Source of the DNA: Thermoplasmata archaeon
GTDB taxonomy: Archaea; Thermoplasmatota; Thermoplasmata; RBG-16-68-12; SOIM01
Assembly (NCBI GenBank): GCA_023140195.1
Contig: JAGLME010000015.1
Span: 369,361-433,360 of the forward strand
Reading direction: 5' to 3'
Length of the DNA stretch: 64,000 nt
This document shows, one piece after another, positions 15,703 to 23,185 of the stretch; within the stretch, counting starts at the first letter, position 1, and each line of letters opens with the position of its first letter. The notes beneath the pieces were generated by a model, which was given only the letters and a program-made list of their open reading frames with translations, was not told where the DNA came from and searched no databases. A program made the translations under genes and the position numbers.

Positions 15703-17394
15703 TCATCCAAGGAAGAACGTCATTATCGGCAATATCAAACAACCCATCAGGTGCACCCTTTTTACCCCGATCAGAGGAGGTATCATCCCTATGCACGTGG
15801 CCACACCACCAACCACCAGTCCTAGCGGTCCCGAGAACAGAAATATCATGATGACCAGGTAGGACAGGACCCCGATCACCAGCTTCTTGTAGGGAACCCT
15901 TGAGAACCTCCTCGCGAACATCTTGCCCATGACATGAGTCAGACCATAGGCGACTAGAGCAGCCAGCAGCACCGAGAACAGCATCAGGGACATCTGGAAA
16001 GGCACATTCTGGAGGGGTTCCCATGGGACTATGTTCTTCCCTATCATCAGTTTAACAGCGTTCATTGCACCGCTTCTGGCCTTTAGAATGACGAACAGGG
16101 CCAGGATGGTGAATATGCCCGTTGCGGTGTTGACTCCGGATATGGCTATCATGAACTCCTTGTTGCTTTCCAGGGAGTCGACCTTCTTCGGTTCGCCTCC
16201 TCCAAGGAGCTTAGCGATTACTGTTGCTGAGGCGGCACTGATTCCCGGAAACCATCCAACAAAAGTTCCCGCAACGGTGCCCGACATCACCGCCCTGGTC
16301 TTCCTCCAGCCCTCTATCTTGGGAGGGTCGTCGTCTATCTCCTGAGGGGGAATGGAAGGCTGATCGTTCAACGATATCAAGAGCGTAGAGACCCCGAAAA
16401 GCCCAGTGAACAAGGGAAAGAACGCGACCATGCTGCTGTCTATGACCAGTTGGGGAATGGGATACCAGTTGTTCTGTGCGAATCCTGGAGTACCTAGTAT
16501 TATGAATCCAAGAATTCCTGCGAGAAGGAAGACGCCCAGCGCCAGACCTTTGGGCTGCAGATGGCTCAATAATGACAGTTTCCCCTTCACGATCCCGAAG
16601 ACCTTGACCTTTGCGCCTATTTCTAGAGATGCCTGGCCGTCAAGATAGACCTTCACTTTGGATTCTCCTTGTGCTAGAACGAAGCTCTCTTGATCCGTTT
16701 GCTCTGCGACGACGCCGTCAACTATCACTGCCTGGCTCAAGTGTTCTCTCAGCCGATCGATTTCAGTTGGCTCGAATGCTTCCAGTCCCTCCAGTTCCTC
16801 GTCTTCCGAGAGGATCAGACCGTCTGGAACGTGACATGATAGATAGGGTCTGCTCAACCTGGAGGTCTTCTTCTCCCCTCTCTCTGTCAGAACCAGCATC
16901 ATCACGACTATCAGAAGAATGAAGAATATCACGCCCTGGAGTTTCTCATACGCGAATATGGGGGACCCCATCACCAATCTAAGTGGGATGATCATGCACA
17001 ATGCCAGGAAGACGGACATCAAGCTCCCGAACGCGGAGAGCTTCACCGCTTCGTATCCGAGTCCCTTCAGGAGCATCCTGTGTCCGGGAAGTACTGAGAG
17101 TGCTGTGTCACCTTCCGGTGCACCAAGGAAGACGGATGGTATGAAGTCTAAGAATGTGTGAGTGACGACGTTGCCGATTATGAGCGTGGAGACTATGAGC
17201 AGCAATTCTTCCAGCGTAGGATCGGCCCAACCGAAGAGGAACATCGCCAGAGAGATGAGAGAACCCTGAAGAGCTACTGATGCAAGAGCCACATTGTTCA
17301 CGTGCAATCCCGGAATGAGCCCGGTCGCGATCCCGGCAATCACGCCTATCAGAGTGAAAACAGAAGCGGCAAGAAGAAGTGTCAGCGGGTCCAT
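15703..17394 (-). CDS. TctA/DUF112-family membrane transporter with inserted soluble domain
   Basis: 563 aa and many hydrophobic helices. The two inverted halves of the TctA fold are each marked by a glycine-proline loop: GVIAGIATGLIPGLHVNNVALA near the N-terminus and GTVAGTFVGWFPGISAASATV near residue 350. TctA proteins are the large membrane subunits of tripartite tricarboxylate transporters, but no TctB or TctC gene is near, so the archaeal form may work alone and its substrate is unknown. Between the halves, about residues 205-275, is a soluble segment (VIVDGVVAEQTDQESFVLAQG through VFGIVKGKLS) that looks like an OB-type beta barrel. The gene is divergent from the small secreted protein at 17685. 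Confidence 0.75.
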   Translation of the reverse strand: MDPLTLLLAASVFTLIGVIAGIATGLIPGLHVNNVALASVALQGSLISLAMFLFGWADPTLEELLLIVSTLIIGNVVTHTFLDFIPSVFLGAPEGDTALSVLPGHRMLLKGLGYEAVKLSAFGSLMSVFLALCMIIPLRLVMGSPIFAYEKLQGVIFFILLIVVMMLVLTERGEKKTSRLSRPYLSCHVPDGLILSEDEELEGLEAFEPTEIDRLREHLSQAVIVDGVVAEQTDQESFVLAQGESKVKVYLDGQASLEIGAKVKVFGIVKGKLSLLSHLQPKGLALGVFLLAGILGFIILGTPGFAQNNWYPIPQLVIDSSMVAFFPLFTGLFGVSTLLISLNDQPSIPPQEIDDDPPKIEGWRKTRAVMSGTVAGTFVGWFPGISAASATVIAKLLGGGEPKKVDSLESNKEFMIAISGVNTATGIFTILALFVILKARSGAMNAVKLMIGKNIVPWEPLQNVPFQMSLMLFSVLLAALVAYGLTHVMGKMFARRFSRVPYKKLVIGVLSYLVIMIFLFSGPLGLVVGGVATCIGMIPPLIGVKRVHLMGCLILPIMTFFLG

Positions 17395-17475
17395 TCCCGA
17401 TGGGAATCGTTGGGTGTTCTCATAACGCTTTGTCGTGGGGCCGAATCAACAAGGAACTAAGTTTCTCGTAGTAAG

Positions 17476-17496
17476 CTCTTTTGTACACTCTTTTGT
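17476..17496. repeat. Two direct repeats, 12-bp period
   Basis: ctcttttgt occurs at 17476-17484 and again at 17488-17496, about 80-100 bp upstream of the TctA-like start and about 40 bp upstream of the TATA box of the next gene. Close to one helical turn apart, they could be a regulator site. Inference only. Confidence 0.3.
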
Positions 17497-17506
17497 GATA
17501 CTTACG

Positions 17507-17527
17507 TTATTCCGAAAATCGGAATAA
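17507..17527. promoter_or_regulatory. Perfect inverted repeat, candidate operator
   Basis: ttattccga, three bases, then tcggaataa: a perfect 9-bp inverted repeat ending about five bases before the TATA-like box gcttaaatag. Its place just upstream of the TATA/BRE region is where archaeal activators bind, and also where a repressor could block TBP/TFB. Seen directly; its function is inferred. Confidence 0.45.
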
Positions 17528-17532
17528 TTTGT

Positions 17533-17542
17533 GCTTAAATAG
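17533..17542 (+). promoter_or_regulatory. TATA box of the 152-aa secreted protein gene
   Basis: gcttaaatag, predicted transcript start near 17564. Unlike most genes here this leaves a long leader, about 121 bases, before the ATG at 17685. Confidence 0.5.
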
Positions 17543-17563
17543 GTCGTTTGATGTAGGGGTAAT

Positions 17564-17684
17564 TAGTGACAAATGAACCCACTGACGGCCCTTGTGGAGG
17601 GGCTAAGATGGGCCATTTGTGACGCCGAGGTGGGGCGTTGAGAATGCCAATGGAACCTTCGAAGGAAGGGGGAGGTGAAAAAGA
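17564..17684 (+). ncRNA. Structured 5' leader, possible cis-regulatory RNA
   Basis: The leader can fold into three consecutive hairpins. The first is compound: acaaatg (17569-17575) pairs with catttgt (17614-17620), ccca (17578-17581) with tggg (17609-17612), and gccc (17588-17591) with gggc (17600-17603). The second is acgcc (17622-17626) with ggcgt (17634-17638). The third is the palindrome ccttcgaagg (17656-17665). A strong GGGAGGTG ribosome site follows. A 22-codon reading frame (17573-17641) also starts in it, nine bases from the predicted transcript start. I do not recognise a known riboswitch class. Confidence 0.35.
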
Positions 17685-18143
17685 ATGAAATCGAAGATAG
17701 CTATATTTTCCTGTCTTGCAGTAGCAGCGATGATGGTCCTTCCGACTGTATCTGCTGGGACGTCGGCCGCGGATGTGTGGACAGACAAGTCGTCCTACGA
17801 GGTGGGTGAAGACGTCCAGATCTCAGCCAACTGGATTATCACGGACCCAAATGACTTTTCGCACGACGAATGCCATGTCGTCATAGACATCGAACAACGT
17901 TACTCCTACAAGACTTGGCAATATGAGGGTCATTATGACGTTCCCGAACAGAACCCAACCGGCGCATTCCCTGTCTGGTGTGGGGGCGCGGATGGCTTTG
18001 CGAATTACTATTGGGACTCTACATTGCAGGATGTCGCGACATACGACGTCTATCTCACAGTAACGTCGTGGGACTACAGCCAGACCCCACCAGATGATGA
18101 GATCGTAGGATATGACAATACCTTCTTCCAGCTCACCATCTGA
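17685..18143 (+). CDS. Small secreted protein, Ig-like
   Basis: 152 aa with a clear Sec signal peptide (MKSKIAIFSCLAVAAMMVLP, likely cut after VSA). The mature part begins DVWTDKSSYEVGEDVQISANW, the typical opening of a beta-sandwich, and has two cysteines (in DECHVV and VWCGGADG) that could form one disulfide. No anchor is seen, so it may be released or bound to other surface proteins. The ribosome site GGGAGGTG is the strongest in this region, suggesting high expression. Function unknown. Confidence 0.75.
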   Translation: MKSKIAIFSCLAVAAMMVLPTVSAGTSAADVWTDKSSYEVGEDVQISANWIITDPNDFSHDECHVVIDIEQRYSYKTWQYEGHYDVPEQNPTGAFPVWCGGADGFANYYWDSTLQDVATYDVYLTVTSWDYSQTPPDDEIVGYDNTFFQLTI

Positions 18144-18249
18144 TACATCGAAACCGACTCGGAGTCATGAGCCACCAACCTTCTATCTTTCTTCTGACAA
18201 ATAAGGAACCATCGACCGAAAGTATTTAGCGACAGAGGAAGATTTGAAT

Positions 18250-20658
18250 ATGGGATGTCCGGGAATGAAAGTCAAGTCCAAGAGCCTGATCGTTGTGGGA
18301 ATCCTGCTCATGAGCACTTTCTATCTGGCTTCGATGATCCTGCCAGTGAATGTGAGAGCATCCACCCTTTACGTGGGCGGAACAGGTCCCGGGAACTACA
18401 CGACGATACAGAGCGCGATCGACAACGCAGTCACAGGCGATACGATCTATGTGTTCAACGGAGTATATGGGGAACGCATAGAAGTTAACAAGACCCTATC
18501 CCTGGTCGGAGAGGATAGGAATGAGACCATAATTGACGGAATGGGATTGGGGCATGTGGTCAATGTAACTGCTGACTCGGTGAACATCACGGGATTCAAG
18601 GTGATACACAACGACGAACAATCCAAGGCGGGGATTCACCTCCAAGGTGTCCATGGTTGTTTCATTGTGAATAACAATGTCTCTTCTAATGACGGGTATA
18701 GCATTTATCTGGTTTCATCCGACAACAACACCGTTGCCAACAACGTTCTATGGGAGAACATGTTTGGCATTCACCTCGTAGATTCACACGGCAATGACAT
18801 CATTCGTAACATGGTTTCCTCTGGTACCAGGGATGGAATCACGCTTTTAGACTCAGACAACAACACCGTTGCCAACAACCGCGTTTCAAGAAACCACGAC
18901 GGCATCGCTCTGTATTTCTCCACTGACAACACCTTGGTAAACAACACGGCAATGAGCAATAGGAATGATGGCATCTACCTTCGCTACTCCAATTCCAATG
19001 AAGTCATAAACAACACCCTCGGCTCAAACAATCATGGCATCCACATCCGCACCTCAGATAACAACACAGCCACCGATAATTATGCCTGGGACAATGAATA
19101 TGTCGGCATTGCCCTTTTGGTCTCCGACGGCAACACCGTCTCCGACAACGTAGTTACCTCGAACAATCAGTACGGCATTCGCCTTACCGACTCCAACAAC
19201 AACACGGTTGCAGATAATTTAGCCTGGAACAACGAGGATGGCATTCATCTTATCTTCTCCCACGGCAACACCGTCGCCGACAACCTTGTCACCTTGAACA
19301 ATCAGGTCGGCATACGCCTTGAAGTCTCCAACAACAACACGGTCCATCACAACAACATCATCAACAACTCGCAGCAGGCAGCCGATGATCTGGACACAAA
19401 CCAGTGGGATGACGGCTATCCTTCCGGTGGAAATTACTGGAGTGACTACACAGGCGTGGACGTCTTCAGCGGACCTAACCAAGACATACCAGGAAGCGAC
19501 GGCAAGGGAGACACTCCGTACGTCATAGACGCGGACAGCGAAGACAGATACCCTCTCGTGGCTCCTGTTCCTCGTCCTCCGTCTGCACCCTTGAACCTTT
19601 CGGCGTTCCCTGGAGACCAGCAGATAGCTCTCACTTGGGATACTCCCTCCTTCGACGGCAGTCTTCCGATCACGAATTATCGAATCTACCGGAGAACAGC
19701 ACCGGGGGGTGAGGTTTTCTTTGTTGAGATAGGGAATGTCTTGACCTATCCAGACACAGGCTTGACGAACGGGCAGATGTACTGTTACAGGGTCTCTGCG
19801 GTGAACGGAGTGGGAGAAGGGCCTCTGTCGAATGAAGCGTGTGCCACTCCGACAGCTACACCTGGAGCACCTGTGATACTTCAAGCGGATTTGAGCGGCA
19901 GTCGCATGGAGAACGTCACGGTCAAATGGGATCTCTCTTCGGACGATGGAGCTGGCCAGGATTCGGTAGTTGGATATTCCATCTACAGGGGCACAACCTA
20001 TGACGGCAATGCTGCGGGATATCAGCCTGTTGCAACTGTTCCCAAAGGGACAATTCTGTATGTCGACAACTTCACCGGAGAGGGTGATCCGAACAACTAC
20101 TTCTACCAGATATGCGCGATCGATCTCAACAATCTGACCCACTGCTCCGTGAACCAGGCCGGCAAGTTCACTCGTTCCCTGTTGAATGGGCCCAACCTTG
20201 TGTCGATCCCCCTGATCCAGTCTGATGAGAACATCGAGACCGTTCTCCAAACGGTCAAATGGGACAAGGCCTGGACATACGACTCATCGACCCAGAAATG
20301 GGAATCGCACACGTTGTTCAAACCCTACAAGGGAGAACTCAATGAAGCGAACACGAGTATTGGCATTTGGGTCAACGTCATACAACCTTCCAATCTGACG
20401 GTTGCCGGGATAGTACCATCCAGCACATCCATCTATCTTCACGCAGGATGGAATCTCGTTGGATTCCCATCATTCAACGGTACCTACACAGTCTCTGATT
20501 TGAAGGCAACCGTGGGGGTTGAGAGTATGGAGGGGTTTGATGCCCTGACACTACCATACTTCCTCCGGGAACTGGCTGATGGAGACATGTTGCAGACAGG
20601 ATTTGGCTACTGGATCAGAACCTCTGGCGATGGTTCTTGGACACTATTCAATTCCTAG
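18250..20658 (+). CDS. Secreted NosD-type beta-helix protein with FN3 and C-terminal GWNLVG module
   Basis: 802 aa. An N-terminal signal segment (about 1-30) precedes YTTIQSAIDNAVTGDTIYVFNG, the start of a NosD/periplasmic-copper-binding-type right-handed beta-helix with many NNTVANN-like coils (about 50-380), closed by GGNYWSDYTGVDVFSGPNQD. Two fibronectin-III-like domains follow (about 445-540 and 545-640), then the C-terminal module with NLVSIPL and AGWNLVGFPSF halves ending in SWTLFNS. No C-terminal membrane anchor. A TATA-like box at about 18221-18229 predicts a leaderless start at the ATG at 18250; an ATG at 18265 is the alternative. Likely a cell-surface or released carbohydrate-binding or adhesive protein. 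Confidence 0.82.
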   Translation: MGCPGMKVKSKSLIVVGILLMSTFYLASMILPVNVRASTLYVGGTGPGNYTTIQSAIDNAVTGDTIYVFNGVYGERIEVNKTLSLVGEDRNETIIDGMGLGHVVNVTADSVNITGFKVIHNDEQSKAGIHLQGVHGCFIVNNNVSSNDGYSIYLVSSDNNTVANNVLWENMFGIHLVDSHGNDIIRNMVSSGTRDGITLLDSDNNTVANNRVSRNHDGIALYFSTDNTLVNNTAMSNRNDGIYLRYSNSNEVINNTLGSNNHGIHIRTSDNNTATDNYAWDNEYVGIALLVSDGNTVSDNVVTSNNQYGIRLTDSNNNTVADNLAWNNEDGIHLIFSHGNTVADNLVTLNNQVGIRLEVSNNNTVHHNNIINNSQQAADDLDTNQWDDGYPSGGNYWSDYTGVDVFSGPNQDIPGSDGKGDTPYVIDADSEDRYPLVAPVPRPPSAPLNLSAFPGDQQIALTWDTPSFDGSLPITNYRIYRRTAPGGEVFFVEIGNVLTYPDTGLTNGQMYCYRVSAVNGVGEGPLSNEACATPTATPGAPVILQADLSGSRMENVTVKWDLSSDDGAGQDSVVGYSIYRGTTYDGNAAGYQPVATVPKGTILYVDNFTGEGDPNNYFYQICAIDLNNLTHCSVNQAGKFTRSLLNGPNLVSIPLIQSDENIETVLQTVKWDKAWTYDSSTQKWESHTLFKPYKGELNEANTSIGIWVNVIQPSNLTVAGIVPSSTSIYLHAGWNLVGFPSFNGTYTVSDLKATVGVESMEGFDALTLPYFLRELADGDMLQTGFGYWIRTSGDGSWTLFNS

Positions 20659-20728
20659 CCCTGAGAAACTCTTATCTAGTCTGATACCTATGGAATGTCC
20701 GCTTATCTAAGCATCCCTCCACAACGAA

Positions 20729-20777
20729 GAGGCCGTACAAAACGTTCTTTTCAAATGGAACGGCCTCAAATCTTTTT
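20729..20777 (+). terminator. Hairpin plus T-tract, putative terminator
   Basis: gaggccgt (20729-20736) and acggcctc (20760-20767) form a perfect 8-bp stem with a 23-base loop, followed at once by a run of seven T. It lies 70-120 bp after the stop of the beta-helix gene. T-tracts terminate archaeal transcription; the hairpin is an extra. Confidence 0.45.
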
Positions 20778-20789
20778 TTCCAAGGGTAA

Positions 20790-21006
20790 CGTGTCAATTC
20801 TCGATTTGACGGTCACACCATTCGGGCGATTCTGGACATAGACAACTACGTTCACGAGTGGAACGAGAGCAATCAGATATTGGCTGGAAGAAGGGAAACC
20901 TCGAAAGGGGAGCGTCAGTCTGATGGATATGAAGCCCGAACCTTTCGACAGGAAGAACTCCCGGTTGAGCGAAGAGATAGACAAGACGTTGTACCTAGAT
21001 CGATGA
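20790..21006 (+). pseudogene. Possible gene remnant in a 382-bp intergenic gap
   Basis: No intact gene is visible between 20659 and 21040. One plus-strand frame reads TIRAILDIDNYVHEWNESNQI at about 20817-20880, like the end of a CARDB domain (compare DIDGNFYESDELNN in the protein at 44002-46575). Another frame reads on as WLEEGKPRKGSVSLMDMKPE and DRKNSRLSEEIDKTLYLD to a stop at 21006. Both look protein-like but are broken by stops and frame changes, so I take them as decayed coding sequence. Confidence 0.25.
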
Positions 21007-21040
21007 CAGGATGTTCCATTCGAAGACAATGTAATCTGGG

Positions 21041-23185
21041 TCAGTTCCTAACCGTCCAAACCCCACCCGTCGAGAAGTATATCCAATATCCATGGCCAGC
21101 AGTCATCATGTCCAGCCCGGACAATTTCTTCAAATGGAACGGAATCGATGAATTGTCGAAACCCTCTACAGAATCCCACAGCTTTCCTTCCAGGGCCGAT
21201 TCGATCGTCAAGTTCGTGAAGGACGGATAACCAACAAGATTCCAGCCACGTGCGTGATTTATCCTCGTAAGGGTCGGGACCATTCCCGCAACAGTCAGAT
21301 TGGAATCGCTCATCACGTGGACCCAGTAACCCTTGAGCATGTCCATCTCCGGCAGGTCATTGTACATCTTCATCCGAGAATACTCCTTCCAGTGGTCATC
21401 GAAGTCCATCGCGTCGTAAGTTATCACCCGATCGAAAGTGGTCGTCTGTAGCACCTTGGACGGCCTCCAATCATTAGGGATTAACGGCACTGACACCAGA
21501 TTCCATCCCGCATCCAGTGAGCGCGTGAACTTCCCGACCTGATCCAGACTGCATTGAGAAACGTTCGTCTTGTTGACCGCGCATACGTAGTAGAAGTAGT
21601 TGGAGGAATTCCCTTCACCGGCCTTCAAGTCCACGTACTCGAAGCTGTCATTCGAAATAGATGCCAGAAGTTGGTATCCCGACCTGCTGTCCTTGTATAC
21701 ATCCGACCTGAAGACATCGAACTTGCTGAGGTTCAGAGATACATTCCCATTGGGCCAGGTGAGGTTCCATGAGAGTGTGACGTTCTCGAAGTTCTGTCCG
21801 GTCAGTTCTATGTCCAGCTTCGTTAATGGAATATTGTCGAACGGCATCCAAAGCAACGGGTAGTTGTCCCTGCCACTGCCTCTGGTATCATACTGTGTGT
21901 CCCCGATCGCGTCTGCACCGGGAATATCCTGGTTGGGCCCGTTGAAGGCATCTGGACCGGCATAATCCGACCAGAAGTTGCCCCCAGAAGGATATCCGTT
22001 ATCCCACTGATTGCTCAATCCAGGGTCGCATCCGTTATAGCCGCTGTCAAGCAGGTTGTTGTGATGTATCAGGTTGCCGGATGTGCCTTGGACCAGCGCT
22101 ATCCCGCAGCCATCGAATGAGACTATGTTGTTGAAAGCTATCTCGTTGCCTTGGGTCGTGTCCCGAACCACTATGCCATCAAGGCCTCTGGACAATACGT
22201 TCCTTGTGATCAGGTTATCATCGGCCCCATAGAGCCCGATGCTCTCCCTGAAACCAGTGATGTCGTTATGCTGAACCGCGTTGTTCATTGTGCCGGTGAG
22301 GAAGACCCCGTACCCCCCACTCTCCATCGAGTTATTCTCCACAATGTTCTTCTCCGAAGCACCCAGAAGGTTAGAGATCGCCACAGGGGCGTCCACGTTC
22401 AGGAAGGTGTTGTTTCGGATTCGGTTATCCGAAAGCTCGGTCCATTGGGAATCCGATCGGAGATAGACGCCGCCCTCCATATCCGAGAATTCGTTCCTCT
22501 CGACCACGTTGTCTATGCAGAACTTGACCACGTCATTGCAGGAGATATCGGCTGCTATCCTCCCTCCGGTGAACTTATTGCCACTCACCACGTTGCTGCT
22601 GTTGGTCAGCTTAAGTCCGTGATAGACATCCGAGAAGGAGCTGTTGGTGACCGAAACATCGGACGACCACAGTGCCGCCAGGCCTATGAATGAGTTGGAG
22701 AACGAGAGGTTCGTGAAAGAGTCCCCATCCCTGCCCATCAACTCCACCGCCGTGAAAGCGTTCTCGAAATCGGTATGGGAAACCTCGAACCGGCTGGTAG
22801 CGTTCACCCTGATCTTGAACCAGTCCTGGTGACCCGGTGAAGTGCTGTTGGATCTGAACACTATCTTGCTGGCAGATGTCCCGAGAGATGTGAAGTTGCC
22901 GTTGACCCAGATCGTGTGGTTCCCGTTGAATCTGATCTCCACCCCAGGTTCTATGGTCAGATTCACTCCTTGCGGCAACAGCATGCTCCCCTCCACCCAT
23001 ATGGGGCTGTCGGCAAGTGTCCAGTTGGTATCGGAGAATATTATCCCTTGGACCGCCTTCCCTGCCTGAACCTCATTGCTCGGGCCTATGACGAAAGCGC
23101 TCAGCAGAAGTATGAACGTGCAAACTAGGATGGACATCCCTCTTGCGAGGGTGCGTGTTCTGCCTTTTTCGCCGCGCAATCTCAT
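21041..23185 (-). CDS. Secreted beta-helix protein with C-terminal GWNLVG module
   Basis: 714 aa from the ATG at 23185, which overlaps the stop of the propeller-repeat gene (ATGA), so the two are coupled. A basic N-terminus and signal helix (SILVCTFILLLSAFVIG) precede a right-handed beta-helix (about 45-440) with repeated NNT/NNV turns and the closing GGNFWSDYAGPDAFNGPNQD. A fibronectin-like segment (about 455-550) follows, then the C-terminal module with AGWNLVSVPL and RGWNLVGYPSF halves, GYWV and GYWI, ending WTVRN. It parallels the protein at 18250 but has no first FN3 domain. No C-terminal anchor. Confidence 0.82.
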   Translation of the reverse strand: MRLRGEKGRTRTLARGMSILVCTFILLLSAFVIGPSNEVQAGKAVQGIIFSDTNWTLADSPIWVEGSMLLPQGVNLTIEPGVEIRFNGNHTIWVNGNFTSLGTSASKIVFRSNSTSPGHQDWFKIRVNATSRFEVSHTDFENAFTAVELMGRDGDSFTNLSFSNSFIGLAALWSSDVSVTNSSFSDVYHGLKLTNSSNVVSGNKFTGGRIAADISCNDVVKFCIDNVVERNEFSDMEGGVYLRSDSQWTELSDNRIRNNTFLNVDAPVAISNLLGASEKNIVENNSMESGGYGVFLTGTMNNAVQHNDITGFRESIGLYGADDNLITRNVLSRGLDGIVVRDTTQGNEIAFNNIVSFDGCGIALVQGTSGNLIHHNNLLDSGYNGCDPGLSNQWDNGYPSGGNFWSDYAGPDAFNGPNQDIPGADAIGDTQYDTRGSGRDNYPLLWMPFDNIPLTKLDIELTGQNFENVTLSWNLTWPNGNVSLNLSKFDVFRSDVYKDSRSGYQLLASISNDSFEYVDLKAGEGNSSNYFYYVCAVNKTNVSQCSLDQVGKFTRSLDAGWNLVSVPLIPNDWRPSKVLQTTTFDRVITYDAMDFDDHWKEYSRMKMYNDLPEMDMLKGYWVHVMSDSNLTVAGMVPTLTRINHARGWNLVGYPSFTNLTIESALEGKLWDSVEGFDNSSIPFHLKKLSGLDMMTAGHGYWIYFSTGGVWTVRN

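Noticed and set aside
17573..17641. 22-codon upstream reading frame as a real gene
   Set aside because: No ribosome site and it overlaps the proposed hairpins; kept only as part of the leader finding.
20729..20767. 8-bp inverted repeat as ends of a miniature transposon
   Set aside because: No transposase, no target-site duplication and only one copy; a T-tract follows directly, so a terminator is simpler.
20766..21029. 87-codon minus-strand frame between the two beta-helix genes
   Set aside because: No ribosome site and no recognisable domain; the opposite strand shows better protein-like segments, though these are broken too.
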